A DNA stretch of 64,000 bases from an uncultured Clostridia bacterium (GCA_937925475.1 CALEWH010000006.1:47463-111462), one strand, 5' to 3'; counted from the first letter of the stretch, positions 36,841 through 47,692 are shown. Notes: generated by a model from the letters alone, not told the origin. Numbers and translations: made by a program.

Positions 36841-36870
36841 AATAACACACAACATGTGTGTTATTTTTTC
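36841..36870 (+). terminator. Intrinsic terminator between the binding-protein and ATPase genes
   Basis: An 11-bp perfect stem (36841-36851 with 36855-36865, loop ACA) followed by a T run. It would make the binding protein more abundant than the transporter core. Confidence 0.8.
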
Positions 36871-36936
36871 ACAATTAAGGGGGCAGTAAAATATAATGAA
36901 GTAAGGTATGTTTTTACCTTTTCTTAGGAGTATGTA

Positions 36937-37695
36937 ATGGATAAACTACTTAGTCTAAAAAACATTACTCTCACCTATTTTAGTGACAATGGCGAAACAC
37001 TCGCTTTATCCGATATAACTTTCGATGTAAAAAAAGGCGAATTTGTAAGCATAGTAGGCCCAAGTGGTTGTGGCAAAACTACAATTTTGTCAATAATCTC
37101 AGGACTACTCGCCCCTACCAGCGGTACTATTGAGTTTTTCGAGAAAAACGACAGCCAGTACAAAACAGGCTATATGTTTCAAAAAGACCACTTGTTTGAG
37201 TGGCGAACAATACTCAACAATGTGTATCTAGGCCTTGAAATACAAAAAAAGAAAACACCAGAAAACATTGATTATGTAAATAGTTTACTCAAAAAGTATG
37301 GAATTTGGGAGTTTAGAAACAAATACCCTAATCAATTAAGCGGTGGTATGAGGCAAAGAGTTGCGCTTATACGCACCCTTGCACTCAAACCAAACATACT
37401 ACTATTGGACGAAGCATTTAGTGCACTTGACTACCAGACCCGTCTTAATGTGTGCGACGATGTAAGCCAAATTTTGCATAGCGAAAACATTACATCTATT
37501 CTTGTTACACACGACATTTCCGAAGCAATTTCGTTAAGCGATCGCGTGGTTGTGTTAAGTCCACGACCAGCAAAAGTCAAAACTATTCACGAAATCGACT
37601 TGGGAGATGTTTTGCCACTGAAAAAGCGTGAAGATCCTCGTTTTAATATGTACTTTGACACCATTTGGAAGGAACTTCAAAATGAAAAACAATAA
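36937..37695 (+). CDS. ABC transporter ATP-binding protein (SsuB/TauB type)
   Basis: A 252-residue ATPase. Walker A GPSGCGKTT, Q-loop in GYMFQKDHLFEWRT, signature LSGGMRQRVALIRTLAL, Walker B ILLLDEAFSALD and H-loop LVTHD are all intact. It energises the importer whose permease gene overlaps it by 14 bases. A weak hairpin (AAGGTA/TTACCTT, 36904-36920) precedes its GGAG site. Confidence 0.95.
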   Translation: MDKLLSLKNITLTYFSDNGETLALSDITFDVKKGEFVSIVGPSGCGKTTILSIISGLLAPTSGTIEFFEKNDSQYKTGYMFQKDHLFEWRTILNNVYLGLEIQKKKTPENIDYVNSLLKKYGIWEFRNKYPNQLSGGMRQRVALIRTLALKPNILLLDEAFSALDYQTRLNVCDDVSQILHSENITSILVTHDISEAISLSDRVVVLSPRPAKVKTIHEIDLGDVLPLKKREDPRFNMYFDTIWKELQNEKQ

Positions 37696-38497
37696 CAATT
37701 TTTCACAAGCGTACAAAAAGTACTTGAAAAAGAAAAAACTTACTTCAATCATCATAACAAGCATACAAATAGGCATTTTAGTTGTGTTTGTAGGGCTTTG
37801 GGAACTACTTGCTCATTTTAATGTAATCGACACTTTCATTTTGTCTAGCCCTAGTCGAATGATAAAAACCATTGGACTTCTATACAAGGACGGAAGTTTG
37901 TTTTTGCATATGGGCACAACCCTATATGAAGCACTTATTGGCTTTGCTATATCCACCATTGTGGGCACTGCAATTGCTGTTTTGCTTTGGTGGAACGAAC
38001 ACATTAGGCGCGTACTCGAGCCTTACATTGTTGTCCTAAACTCTTTGCCTAAAATTGCACTCGGACCTGTACTTATTATTTGGATTGGCGTCGGCACAAA
38101 AGCCATTGTTACTATGGACATTTTGATTATGATTGTAATCACAATTTTGTCTATGTTAAATGCGTTTTTGGCAGTCGACGAAAGCAAAATTTTACTTTTG
38201 AAAAGTATGGGTGCAAGCAAGTTTACTATCCTTAAAAAATTAATACTGCCACACTCCTTGCCTGAGTTTATTAGCGTACTGAAAATAAATGTTGGGCTTA
38301 CTTGGATTGGCACTATTATGGGCGAATATCTTGTAAGCCGTGCTGGACTTGGTTATCTTATCGTATACGGCAGTCAAGTATTTGCACTTGACCTTGTTAT
38401 GACAAGCACAGTTTTGCTTTGCGTGCTTGCAGGATTAATGTACTTTGTTGTTGCAAAAATTGAAAAGTGGATATATAAAAAACGAGGAAGAAAATAA
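37682..38497 (+). CDS. ABC transporter permease (SsuC/TauC type)
   Basis: A 271-residue inner-membrane permease with about six helices. The EAA-like loop that docks on the ATPase is MGASKFTILKKLILPHSLPEF. The ATG at 37682, inside the ATPase gene, has AAGGA eight bases upstream. Together with the two preceding genes it forms an SsuABC-like importer. Confidence 0.93.
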   Translation: MKNNNNFSQAYKKYLKKKKLTSIIITSIQIGILVVFVGLWELLAHFNVIDTFILSSPSRMIKTIGLLYKDGSLFLHMGTTLYEALIGFAISTIVGTAIAVLLWWNEHIRRVLEPYIVVLNSLPKIALGPVLIIWIGVGTKAIVTMDILIMIVITILSMLNAFLAVDESKILLLKSMGASKFTILKKLILPHSLPEFISVLKINVGLTWIGTIMGEYLVSRAGLGYLIVYGSQVFALDLVMTSTVLLCVLAGLMYFVVAKIEKWIYKKRGRK

Positions 38498-38525
38498 GAA
38501 GTGAATTTTTCACTTCTTATTTTTT
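38496..38525. terminator. Bidirectional terminator between the permease and YkvI-like genes
   Basis: A 10-bp perfect stem (38496-38505 with 38509-38518, loop TTT) followed by a T run on the plus strand; it overlaps the end of the convergent gene. Confidence 0.8.
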
Positions 38526-39505
38526 TTGTAAATTTGTATTTTGCCACCGTTTAGCAAAAACTCGTTGAGTATCTCACCCACTATCACAATGATACTTATA
38601 AGTCCTGTGACCGAGTATGCTTTGCCAGTGAGAAAATCCCAGCCGACAAAACTAAAAGCAAAACAAATTAGCACCACGACTACACTGACTATGTTTGTTA
38701 TACTTTTAGTCCGATGACCTACAACTTTTGAAGTTGTGTTGATAATGACAAACAGACCGCTTACTAAGGTCGTGATAAGCCCCGCCCACACAACAAGCGA
38801 GATGACAAAGCCCAACGCTTTCCCTTTACTAAACGCCAATGTCACAAGTGGCATATTACTCATTACTACACTACTATCCATTCCCATAATCACAAGCGAT
38901 ATTAGGATAATAAAAAATGTAAGCATTGTGCTAGAAATTATGGACGCAATTTTCTTTTCTTTTAGAGTGTAGTTTTCACCAATTTGTATCAAAAACATTG
39001 ACAGCAAAATGCAGTTTAGTCCCACATATTTTGCGCACGAACTAAAAGCCAAATTTACCCCCACAACCACTACTCTTAGCGGAGAAATGACTGCAAGGAC
39101 AGAAATGCAAACAAGTATAAGTGGCAAAAGGATATAGTTGACGATTTTAAGCCCGTCAAGGCGAGCAAAACACTGGATTATTGGCACTATGAGTGTAAGG
39201 GCCAATATCCAAAATCCTATCATATCAGTGAGCGCCTTACAGCCAGCAAACATTGTTGAACACAAAATAAATGTTGAAATATTAATGACGACCTCAAATA
39301 TCTTGTACATTGTGCTATTTTTGTGCGGTGAAAGATTTAGAAAATACATAAATAGCAAATACAAACACATTCCCACAAACACAGCCATAGGGATAGCGAG
39401 CCAGCCGAAACGCGCAAAAAAAACATACACCTCTCGCCCACTTGAAAACCCTGCGCCGATAAAAGCGCCAAGGATAAGTATACTTAGACCAACCGATTTT
39501 TTCAT
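38510..39505 (-). CDS. YkvI-like integral membrane protein
   Basis: A 331-residue membrane protein with about ten hydrophobic segments. The N-terminus GLSILILGAFIGAGFSSGREVYVFFARFG matches the YkvI family, related to amino-acid/Na+ symporters of the LeuT/APC fold. Substrate unknown. It is convergent with the ABC importer genes. The ribosome binding site is weak. Confidence 0.82.
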   Translation of the reverse strand: MKKSVGLSILILGAFIGAGFSSGREVYVFFARFGWLAIPMAVFVGMCLYLLFMYFLNLSPHKNSTMYKIFEVVINISTFILCSTMFAGCKALTDMIGFWILALTLIVPIIQCFARLDGLKIVNYILLPLILVCISVLAVISPLRVVVVGVNLAFSSCAKYVGLNCILLSMFLIQIGENYTLKEKKIASIISSTMLTFFIILISLVIMGMDSSVVMSNMPLVTLAFSKGKALGFVISLVVWAGLITTLVSGLFVIINTTSKVVGHRTKSITNIVSVVVVLICFAFSFVGWDFLTGKAYSVTGLISIIVIVGEILNEFLLNGGKIQIYKKNKK

Positions 39506-39556
39506 AGTATATTGTATGAATAAGGTTGTTCAATAATGATAGGTGTATGTTTTTGG

Positions 39557-40243
39557 TTATTTTTTATATATTACTCTGCCACAATGTTCACAAATAATAT
39601 ATGGTTCGGTCGATAGTTTGTTAAGTTTGCCACTGGCAATCTCCATTCGACATCCGCCACACAAATTGTTTTGAAGAGGTACTAATACTGGAAATATCTT
39701 GTCGTTTTTGATAGAACGATATTTTTCCATTTGTTTTGGGTCAATTATCTTTTCTAGGTCTTTCATTTCTTTTTTGACCTTTTCTATCTTTGGCGCATAT
39801 GAAGACAATAATTGTTCGTATTTGTCCTTGCTCTCTTTGTGTCGTGTGCGCGCTTTGATAACATTGTTTTTAGTAACTTCAAACTCTTTTAGAAGCTCTT
39901 TGGCACGATTGATTGTGATGTTTAGATTTCGCTCAATCATAAACAACTCGCTACTTAGCGCATTGATTTTCTTGTATGTTTCGGCATAGTCTATGTTGTT
40001 GTAATCACTATTCGATGTCAAAACTTGCACCTTTTTATTGCATTCGTCATATTTTTTACGCAATGTTTTGTAGTCTTCAACAACCTTTTTGGCGTTGTTT
40101 TCTATTGCGCCACTTTTGTTTTGTGCGTCTTTGACATAGGCTATCATCTTGTTCATAACCACTTTTTCTTCACTACTTTCAGTAGCACGAATAAGTTTGT
40201 GAAGTTCGATATCAAGGCGTTGGTATTGTAAAATATTATCCAT
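39557..40243 (-). CDS. Coiled-coil protein with C4 zinc ribbon (DUF164/CdsZ-like)
   Basis: A 228-residue protein: a long charged coiled coil (about residues 15-180), then a Cys4 zinc ribbon (CGGCRMEI ... CEHCGRVIYKK). The family is widespread and usually encoded after trmK/Nif3-type genes in Firmicutes; relatives have been linked to ribosome or secretion functions, but its role here is unknown. Its ATG overlaps the trmK stop by one base. Confidence 0.85.
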   Translation of the reverse strand: MDNILQYQRLDIELHKLIRATESSEEKVVMNKMIAYVKDAQNKSGAIENNAKKVVEDYKTLRKKYDECNKKVQVLTSNSDYNNIDYAETYKKINALSSELFMIERNLNITINRAKELLKEFEVTKNNVIKARTRHKESKDKYEQLLSSYAPKIEKVKKEMKDLEKIIDPKQMEKYRSIKNDKIFPVLVPLQNNLCGGCRMEIASGKLNKLSTEPYIICEHCGRVIYKK

Positions 40244-40899
40244 TATTTGTTCTCCATTTTGGCTTTTTTAATGTATCTCAACACTTTTTTTGTTTTTAAT
40301 TTTTTCATAAAAGGAACTTGCAAATATATCTTTTCATACTTATTTTGCATATATGACAGATACTCACTAAAATATGGGTTGTCAGCAAAATTGTCTTTTC
40401 CAAAATACATTTGATACTCACTCAATTTTTGAGTTTTGTCAGTCTTTACTACCTTTAAAATATTATAATAAATATTTTTGTCTTTAACAATAAAATCCTT
40501 TATTATTTTGTATTTGTTTTTGATTAAGTACTTTTTAAGACAAATTTCATTGTTTTGCGGTTGAAGTATCCACGAATCAATATGGACTTTATTGTCACTT
40601 AGTATTTTTACTATTTCAAGTCCGCCCATTCCCGATATTATGGCTTGCTCTATATTGAGTTTGTCGGTCATTTTTTGAGTTCCGTCCCCACACGACCAAT
40701 CAAAATCCACTTTCATATCTTCTAGGACTTTAACCGCTTTTTGCACTGATGGCATACTTATATCGCTAACATATGCCCAGTCTATTATGTGGTTTTCAAA
40801 TAGATACGCCACGAGTTTGCCATGGTCACAGCCTATGTCCGCAACTCTTCGTGCGTCTACTTGGTCAGCAATGTTTTGCAGTCTAATCGACAAATCCAT
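40243..40899 (-). CDS. trmK: tRNA (adenine22-N1)-methyltransferase TrmK
   Basis: A 218-residue Rossmann methyltransferase. Motif I is VADIGCDHGKLVAYL, and the family motif IISGMGGLEIVKIL and QPQNN are present. It makes m1A22 in tRNA with S-adenosylmethionine. The ATG overlaps the rpoD stop by one base, the common order dnaG-rpoD-trmK in Firmicutes. Confidence 0.94.
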   Translation of the reverse strand: MDLSIRLQNIADQVDARRVADIGCDHGKLVAYLFENHIIDWAYVSDISMPSVQKAVKVLEDMKVDFDWSCGDGTQKMTDKLNIEQAIISGMGGLEIVKILSDNKVHIDSWILQPQNNEICLKKYLIKNKYKIIKDFIVKDKNIYYNILKVVKTDKTQKLSEYQMYFGKDNFADNPYFSEYLSYMQNKYEKIYLQVPFMKKLKTKKVLRYIKKAKMENK

Positions 40900-41957
40900 T
40901 ACTCTACAAAATCCTGTAATTTTTTACTACGATTTGGGTGACGAAGTTTTCTAAGAGCCTTTGCTTCAATTTGACGGATACGCTCACGAGTAACATTAAA
41001 GTCCTTGCCTACTTCTTCTAGTGTTCGTGGGTGATTGTCGTCAAGACCATATCTTAGTCTTATTACTTTTTGCTCTCTTGGTGTTAGGGTTTCTATGACC
41101 GCCAAAAGTTGGGCTTTCAAAATATCTTGGGCAGCGCTCTCGGTCGGAGATTTCATTGTATCATCTTCAACAAAGTCGCTTATCTTACTTTCATCTTCCT
41201 CGCCTACTGGGCTTTCAAGCGACACTGGGTCTTGTGCGATTTTTTGTATCTCGCAAACGCGTTGTTCGCTTATTCCCATACGCTCAGCAATCTCGGCATT
41301 TGATGGGTCACGACCAAGTTCTTGCATAAGTTGTTTGGACACACGCGACAACTTGTGGATCGTTTCGACCATATGCACCGGAATACGAATTGTACGCGCT
41401 TGATCGGCTATCGCACGAGTTATGGCTTGTCTTATCCACCATGTAGCATATGTAGAAAAACGGAAGCCTTTTGTGTAGTCAAATTTTTCGACCGCTTTTA
41501 TTAGCCCCAAGTTTCCTTCTTGTATCAAATCCAAAAATTGCATACTGCTACGATTTACATACTTTTTAGCAATAGAAACAACAAGTTTTAGGTTTCTCTC
41601 GCTAAGTTCGGCCTTGGCTTTTTGGTCGCCTTCTAGTATTCGTTTTGCTAGTTCGACTTCTTGTTCGCTTGTAAGAAGTTGGACTTGTCCTATATCTTTT
41701 AGATACATCTTCACTGGGTCATCAACTTTGATGTCGGTCATAATTTGCTTGATGTCTTCGTCTTTTATTTCACTATCTACACCTTCTTCAACGGTGACAC
41801 CTAGTGATTTCAATTTCTCGATTATTTCCTTCATCTCGTCAAGACTAAGGTCGTGTTTTATAAGTTTGATTCCTATCTCGTCTTCTGTAACACTGCCTTG
41901 CTTTTTCGCATATTTGACAAGTTCTTCGACATCTTTATCTAGATTTAATTCTTCCAT
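40899..41957 (-). CDS. rpoD: Primary sigma factor RpoD (SigA)
   Basis: A 352-residue sigma-70. Region 1.2-2 shows [17 protein letters not shown], then [21 protein letters not shown] (region 2.4, contacts the -10 box). Region 4 is [30 protein letters not shown], which binds the -35. Region 1.1 is short. The many TTGACA-17-TATAAT promoters in this window are its expected targets. It starts two bases after dnaG ends. Confidence 0.98.
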   Translation of the reverse strand: MEELNLDKDVEELVKYAKKQGSVTEDEIGIKLIKHDLSLDEMKEIIEKLKSLGVTVEEGVDSEIKDEDIKQIMTDIKVDDPVKMYLKDIGQVQLLTSEQEVELAKRILEGDQKAKAELSERNLKLVVSIAKKYVNRSSMQFLDLIQEGNLGLIKAVEKFDYTKGFRFSTYATWWIRQAITRAIADQARTIRIPVHMVETIHKLSRVSKQLMQELGRDPSNAEIAERMGISEQRVCEIQKIAQDPVSLESPVGEEDESKISDFVEDDTMKSPTESAAQDILKAQLLAVIETLTPREQKVIRLRYGLDDNHPRTLEEVGKDFNVTRERIRQIEAKALRKLRHPNRSKKLQDFVE

Positions 41958-41959
41958 AT

Positions 41960-43726
41960 TTACCTCTTAAGTTTTTTTGCAATTTCGTTTAGATTTATAT
42001 ACAACTGTTTTTTCTTATCAGCATCTTTTTCGTTTTCAATTTCTTTCAACAACATATTTTGTCGTGCTTTAAGTCCATTTTTATTAATTGTATCGACACA
42101 GTCATCATAATATGATTTGTTGTCGTTTTCAGGTCGCGGAATGTACTCCATTATATCCCTAATCTCGACATTGTTTTCCACATCAAATGCACTTTTCAAA
42201 CTCGAAACATTTAGGTTTTGCTCCCGCTCCAACATTTCATACAACTGCCTTATGTCGTAGTTTAGCAAGTTTTCGTGAACACGCTCGTCAAAATAAGCAT
42301 AGTCTTTTTTGTTTAGTAGCGCACTTAACACAAATTTGACCGCTTTGACATAGGCGTTTTCTTTGACGATGTCGTCATCTGACACGACAGTCGGCACTGT
42401 TTCCACTTTGCCAAGGTCAGCATTAAGCGATGCTTCGTTTATGCCAGCGATATCAGAAATCATTTTTAAGTAGATTTCGCGCTCGCTCACTGACGATATT
42501 TTTCTCAAAACTTCTAGCGATTTTTCTACAAACTTTGTTCGCTCATCGCGCTTTGAGATATCAAAATCGTGCGAGTATTTGTCAATCAGATACTCGACCC
42601 AATATTTTGCGCTGTTGATTATCTTATAGAAAGCGTCTTTGCCATACTTCAAAACATACTCGTCTGGGTCGGTTTTGTCAGGCAAATGCACTGCATATAT
42701 TTCTATTTCTGGGTCTTTTAGCAAAACATCGATAGTTCGAAGAGTCGCCTTAACACCCGCATCGTCCCCGTCAAAACAAAGCACAATCTTATTGCAGAAC
42801 CTTTTAAGTTCGCGAATGTGTTGTTCGGTGAAGGCAGTCCCTAGGCTCGCAACAGCATTTTTGACACCATTGCGATAAAGCGAGATAACATCCATCTGAC
42901 CTTCAACAAGGATTATTTCAGTAAGCGGTTGGGCTTGTCTAAGTTTTTTTAGTTGGTAGATGCCATACAAACATTTACTCTTATCAAAAAAGTCACTACT
43001 CTCTTTTGCTGTAAATCTAAAACCAAGGTTTGTTTGGGCAGTGTTTTTGTATTTTGCCCAGCCTTTGTCTTCTAGCACACGACCGCTAAAACCTACTACA
43101 CTTCCAAAGGAGTTAATGATAGGGAACATTAATCGACCAGCATAGCAGTCAAAGTACTTGCCGTTTTTGTATTCGATAAGACCGCTTTCTTGCATCTCCT
43201 TAACCGAATAACCTTTAGCTTTCAGTGCATCAATTACACCCGTCCAGTCTTTGCTATATCCTATGCCAAATGCCTTAACTGTTTCGTCATCAAGTTGGCG
43301 TTTTGCGATGTAGTCGCGCGCGATTTGGCTGTCTTTTAGGTTGTTGTGATAATACGATGTCGCATCACGAAGCAATGCATACATTCGGTCGGTTTTTTTC
43401 TTTCGCTCGGCGATTGTTTCGTCATATTGTATCTCTGGGATTTCAAAGTTGCATGTCTTCGCAACTACTCTACACGCGTCCATAAACTCCAAGTTTTCGT
43501 ACTTGCGCACAAATGAAATCACATCTCCCGACGCACCGCATCCAAAACAATGAAAGGATTGACGAGTTTCGTCTATCGCAAATGACGGAGTTTTTTCAAA
43601 GTGGAAAGGACAACACGCCCACCAGCGTTTGCCTTTGCGCTCGACTGTTATGTATTTGGAAATCACCGAAACAATGTTACTAGCATTTTTCAGTTGGGTT
43701 ACCCAATCTTCGTTGTATGAAGCCAT
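41960..43726 (-). CDS. dnaG: DNA primase DnaG
   Basis: A primase of 588 residues. The N-terminal CHC2 zinc finger ([11 protein letters not shown] ... [12 protein letters not shown]), the TOPRIM core ([24 protein letters not shown]) and a C-terminal helicase-binding domain are present. I chose the ATG at 43726, seven bases after GAGGAG, over an ATG two codons upstream and a much longer frame without a site. It opens the dnaG-rpoD-trmK-zinc ribbon operon. Confidence 0.97.
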   Translation of the reverse strand: MASYNEDWVTQLKNASNIVSVISKYITVERKGKRWWACCPFHFEKTPSFAIDETRQSFHCFGCGASGDVISFVRKYENLEFMDACRVVAKTCNFEIPEIQYDETIAERKKKTDRMYALLRDATSYYHNNLKDSQIARDYIAKRQLDDETVKAFGIGYSKDWTGVIDALKAKGYSVKEMQESGLIEYKNGKYFDCYAGRLMFPIINSFGSVVGFSGRVLEDKGWAKYKNTAQTNLGFRFTAKESSDFFDKSKCLYGIYQLKKLRQAQPLTEIILVEGQMDVISLYRNGVKNAVASLGTAFTEQHIRELKRFCNKIVLCFDGDDAGVKATLRTIDVLLKDPEIEIYAVHLPDKTDPDEYVLKYGKDAFYKIINSAKYWVEYLIDKYSHDFDISKRDERTKFVEKSLEVLRKISSVSEREIYLKMISDIAGINEASLNADLGKVETVPTVVSDDDIVKENAYVKAVKFVLSALLNKKDYAYFDERVHENLLNYDIRQLYEMLEREQNLNVSSLKSAFDVENNVEIRDIMEYIPRPENDNKSYYDDCVDTINKNGLKARQNMLLKEIENEKDADKKKQLYINLNEIAKKLKR

Positions 43727-43872
43727 ACACATTCTCCTCTTTTGTATCCACCTATATATACAACAAAAATTTTTGTTTTCCTTTTTTATTTTATAAAATA
43801 TCTCAATGTTTGTACAAAAACAGTCATATTTTTGATAAAATACGCAAAACCGCACACATCAGGCTGTTTTTC

Positions 43873-43901
43873 TTGTATCCAAACTTGTTTTTTGATATTA
43901 T
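43873..43901 (+). promoter_or_regulatory. Possible promoter of the SDR gene
   Basis: TTGTAT (43873-43878) and TATTAT (43896-43901) with a 17-base spacer, 17 bases before the start codon. Moderate match only. Confidence 0.45.
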
Positions 43902-43918
43902 CTAATTGCGAGGAAAAT

Positions 43919-44749
43919 ATGAAGTGGATTGAAGGCAAAACTATACTAATAAGTGGTGCAAGTAGTGGAATAGGTCGTGGACTAGCAAAGTATTTTATCG
44001 AAAAATACAACTGCAAAGTCATAGGCATTGGTCGAAACGAGGACAAAATGAAGTCGCTGTGTGCCGAACTTAAAGACAAGTCAAACAATTTTACTTATCA
44101 ACTATTTGATGTCAGCATAGAACAAAACTGGCTTAATCTAGCACAACAACTAACAGACCAAAACACACAAGTCGATGTGCTTATAAACAACGCAGGAGTT
44201 TTGCCACCATTTGATAGGTTTGAAAAACAAGATGTAAAAATGTTGGAATCCACAATGGCCACAAATTTTTACTCTTATGTGTATGCATACAAAGCAATGC
44301 TTCCTATCATCAAGTTGTCCACCACCCCAGCAATTATAAACATATGCAGTTCGGACGCACTCGCTCCCCTAATCGGAACCGCCATATACTCGTCGACAAA
44401 GTCTGCTGTAAAGGCTTTTACTGAGTGCATAAAGGAAGAACATCGCGGAAAGATATACATCTCAAATGTGTGCCCTGGATATACAAAAACTGATATTTTC
44501 AGAAATCAAACAACCAAACAATCACGACTTATGGACAAAGTTTCGATGAGCACTGACAAAATGGTGAAAAAGATAGGTCGCGGGATAGTAAAGAAAAAAG
44601 GCAGAATGGTGATTGGATTTGATGCAAAGTTTATGGACTTTATGTACAGACACTTTCCACGAACATCTCAAAGGTTTTTCAAAAAGATTTTCAAAGACTT
44701 TAAAGTTCCGCTATTTGACAATGTCTTTGATATATTAGATGAAAAATAA
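43919..44749 (+). CDS. Short-chain dehydrogenase/reductase (SDR) family oxidoreductase
   Basis: A 276-residue classical SDR. The cofactor motif is SGASSGIGRG near the N-terminus, NNAG follows, and the catalytic site shows Ser in NICSSDAL with YSSTKSAVKA (Tyr-x3-Lys). It ends in a basic tail (KKIFKDF). It probably uses NAD(P)H to reduce a carbonyl; the substrate is unknown. AGGA precedes the ATG. It stands alone and divergent to dnaG. Confidence 0.92.
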   Translation: MKWIEGKTILISGASSGIGRGLAKYFIEKYNCKVIGIGRNEDKMKSLCAELKDKSNNFTYQLFDVSIEQNWLNLAQQLTDQNTQVDVLINNAGVLPPFDRFEKQDVKMLESTMATNFYSYVYAYKAMLPIIKLSTTPAIINICSSDALAPLIGTAIYSSTKSAVKAFTECIKEEHRGKIYISNVCPGYTKTDIFRNQTTKQSRLMDKVSMSTDKMVKKIGRGIVKKKGRMVIGFDAKFMDFMYRHFPRTSQRFFKKIFKDFKVPLFDNVFDILDEK

Positions 44750-44927
44750 CTTAAAATCAAAACACATTTTGAAAGAAAATTTAGTTATTCGAAAATAACA
44801 AATAATATAATAAATAAAAACAGTTTTTTATTATTAAACACCAAATCAAAAAACTCATACAATTTCAAAACATCTAAAAATCGACACGAAATATATATCA
44901 ATCAAGAACAATAAGATTAAAAAAACA

Positions 44928-44951
44928 AAAAGCCACAATTATGTGGCTTTT
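44928..44951. terminator. Intrinsic terminator after ppdK
   Basis: A 10-bp stem (44928-44937 with 44942-44951, loop ATTA) with A and T runs on both sides. The rest of the gap 44750-44927 is very AT-rich and shows no gene I can support. Confidence 0.75.
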
Positions 44952-44975
44952 TTGTTTACAACTAAATTATACAAA

Positions 44976-47624
44976 CTATTTGTTGTTTTTATCTTTGATT
45001 GCGGCTTGTGCAGCAGCAAGTCTTGCGATAGGTACTCTATATGGGCTACAAGATACATAGCTTAGACCTATCTTATGGCAGAACTCGATCGAACTTGGGT
45101 CGCCACCGTGCTCACCACAGATTCCTAGGTGAATATTTGGACGAGTAGTTTTTCCAAGACGAACAGCCATTTCCATAAGTTTGCCCACACCAACAGTATC
45201 AAGACGAGCAAATGGATCAGATTCGTAAATTTTGTTTTCATAGTATGAAGGCAAGAATTTACCAGCGTCATCACGGCTAAATCCAAATGTCATTTGAGTA
45301 AGGTCGTTTGTACCAAAACAGAAGAACTCTGCTTCTTTTGCAATCTCATCGGCAGTAAGCGCTGCACGAGGGATTTCGATCATTGTACCCACTTCGTATT
45401 TCAAGTTTGACTTAGCTTCCTTGATAAGTTTGTCAGCAGTCTCTACTACGATTTTCTTAACAAATGCAAGTTCTTTTACTTCACCTACAAGTGGGATCAT
45501 AATTTCAGGAACAACTTTCCAGTTTTTGTGACGCTTTTGTACATTCAAAGCGGCTTTGATGATTGCGCTTGTTTGCATAACAGCGATTTCTGGATATGTT
45601 ACTGTAAGACGACAACCACGGTGTCCCATCATTGGGTTAAACTCGTGAAGGTCGCTAATATATTGTTTGATTTTTTCGACAGACTTGCCTTGTGCTTTTG
45701 CAAGGGCTTTGATGTCTTCTTCGTTTTGAGGAACAAACTCATGTAGAGGTGGATCTAGGAAACGAATACATACTGGATTGCCTTCTAGTGCTTCCATTAG
45801 TCCTTCAAAATCGGCTTGTTGCATAGGTTCGATTTTAGCAAGAGCTTTCTCTCTTTCTTCTTTTGTGTCCGAACAAATCATTTCTCTAAATGCACCGATA
45901 CGCTCTGGATCAAAGAACATATGCTCTGTACGGCATAGACCGATACCTTGTGCACCAAGTTCGGCAGCGCGTTTTGCGTCTTTTGGAGTATCTGCGTTTG
46001 TACGAACTCCTAGCACTTTGTATTTGTCTGCTAGTTTCATAATACGACCAAAGTAACCACTATTTGGGTCAGCAGGAACTGTCTTAATCTCACAATCGTA
46101 GATCTTACCAGTTGTGCCATCAAGTGACAAACTATCGCCTTCTTTAAATACCTTGCCAGCAAGTGTAAAGCGTTTGTTTTCTTCGTCCATCTTTATGTCG
46201 CCACAACCTGATACACAGCATGTTCCCATACCGCGTGCAACAACGGCTGCGTGAGATGTTTGACCACCACGAACTGTAAGGATACCTTGCGCATATTTCA
46301 TACCTTCGATATCTTCTGGGCTTGTTTCTAGTCTTACAAGAACTACTTTCTCTTTGTTTTTGCCATGTTTTACAGCGTCTTCTGCACTGAACACAATTTT
46401 ACCTGCGGCAGCACCCGGAGAAGCAGCTATACCCTTACCTACAACATTGTTTTTGTCAGCAAGTTTTAGCGCATTTGCATCAAATGTAGGGTGCAACAAC
46501 ATATCTAGTGTTTTTGCATCAATTTGCATCAATGCTTCCTCTTCGCTTATCATCTTTTCATCGATAAGGTCGCAAGCAATACGGATAGCAGCAGCAGCTG
46601 TGCGTTTGCCATTACGAGTTTGAAGCATATATAGCTTTTTGTCTTCGATTGTAAATTCCATATCTTGCATATCACGATAGTGGTTTTCTAGGATATTGCA
46701 GATATCAAGGAATTGTTTGTATACATCAGGCATTATCTCTGCCATCTTGCTAATTGGCATTGGTGTACGAACACCGGCAACAACATCTTCGCCTTGTGCG
46801 TTCATCAAAAACTCTCCCATTAGTCCTTTCTCACCAGTGGCTGGATTACGAGTAAACGCAACACCTGTACCACTTGTTTCGCCCATATTTCCAAACACCA
46901 TCATTTGAACATTTACCGCAGTACCCCAGCTATATGGAATATCGTGGTCCATACGATAGATATTTGCTCTTGGGTTGTCCCACGAACGGAATACTGCTTT
47001 GATTGCCTCAAATAGTTGTTCTTTTGGGTCATTTGGGAAGTCTTTGCCAAGTTGTTTTTTATACTCTGCCTTAAACTCCATTGCTAGTTCTTTAAGGTCA
47101 TCAGCTGTCAAGTCAACATCGTACACAACATGTTTTCTTTCTTTCATATTGTCGATAAGTTTTTCGAAGTATTTTTTACCTACTTCCATAACTACATCAC
47201 TAAACATTTGGATAAATCTACGATAGCAATCCCATGCCCAACGCGGATTTCCCGATTTTTTAGATATAACTTCTACTACATTCTCATTCAAACCAAGGTT
47301 TAGGATAGTATCCATCATACCTGGCATACTAGCGCGTGCGCCCGATCTAACAGACACCAAAAGTGGGTTTTCTTTATCCCCAAATTTTTTGCCTGTGATT
47401 TTTTCCATTTTTGTTATGTTTTGCATGATCTCTTTTTGAATTTGGTCGTTTATCTTTCTGCCATCTTCGTAGTATTGAGTACATGCTTCGGTCGAGATTG
47501 TGAATCCTTGTGGAACTGGCAAGCCTAAATTGGTCATTTCAGCAAGATTTGCACCTTTACCGCCAAGAAGTTCACGCATTTTAGCGTTTCCCTCGCTAAA
47601 TAAGTAAACATATTTTTTAGCCAT
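44976..47624 (-). CDS. ppdK: Pyruvate, phosphate dikinase
   Basis: An 882-residue three-domain enzyme interconverting pyruvate and phosphoenolpyruvate with ATP and phosphate. N-terminal ATP-grasp domain (GGKGANLAEMTNLGLPVPQGFT), the swivelling histidine domain with GGQTSHAAVVARG, and the C-terminal PEP-binding barrel (LCRTEHMFF, GMMGHRGCRL-like segment NPMMGHRGCRL). In anaerobes it often serves PPi-dependent glycolysis. Single gene with its own promoter. Confidence 0.98.
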   Translation of the reverse strand: MAKKYVYLFSEGNAKMRELLGGKGANLAEMTNLGLPVPQGFTISTEACTQYYEDGRKINDQIQKEIMQNITKMEKITGKKFGDKENPLLVSVRSGARASMPGMMDTILNLGLNENVVEVISKKSGNPRWAWDCYRRFIQMFSDVVMEVGKKYFEKLIDNMKERKHVVYDVDLTADDLKELAMEFKAEYKKQLGKDFPNDPKEQLFEAIKAVFRSWDNPRANIYRMDHDIPYSWGTAVNVQMMVFGNMGETSGTGVAFTRNPATGEKGLMGEFLMNAQGEDVVAGVRTPMPISKMAEIMPDVYKQFLDICNILENHYRDMQDMEFTIEDKKLYMLQTRNGKRTAAAAIRIACDLIDEKMISEEEALMQIDAKTLDMLLHPTFDANALKLADKNNVVGKGIAASPGAAAGKIVFSAEDAVKHGKNKEKVVLVRLETSPEDIEGMKYAQGILTVRGGQTSHAAVVARGMGTCCVSGCGDIKMDEENKRFTLAGKVFKEGDSLSLDGTTGKIYDCEIKTVPADPNSGYFGRIMKLADKYKVLGVRTNADTPKDAKRAAELGAQGIGLCRTEHMFFDPERIGAFREMICSDTKEEREKALAKIEPMQQADFEGLMEALEGNPVCIRFLDPPLHEFVPQNEEDIKALAKAQGKSVEKIKQYISDLHEFNPMMGHRGCRLTVTYPEIAVMQTSAIIKAALNVQKRHKNWKVVPEIMIPLVGEVKELAFVKKIVVETADKLIKEAKSNLKYEVGTMIEIPRAALTADEIAKEAEFFCFGTNDLTQMTFGFSRDDAGKFLPSYYENKIYESDPFARLDTVGVGKLMEMAVRLGKTTRPNIHLGICGEHGGDPSSIEFCHKIGLSYVSCSPYRVPIARLAAAQAAIKDKNNK

Positions 47625-47663
47625 TAATACACCTCTATATAAATTAACTTTTCAGTCTTGTAT

Positions 47664-47692
47664 ATTATACTCGTTAAACCTATATAGGGCAA
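47664..47692 (-). promoter_or_regulatory. Promoter of ppdK
   Basis: Minus-strand TTGCCC (47687-47692) and perfect TATAAT (47664-47669) with a 17-base spacer. Confidence 0.6.
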
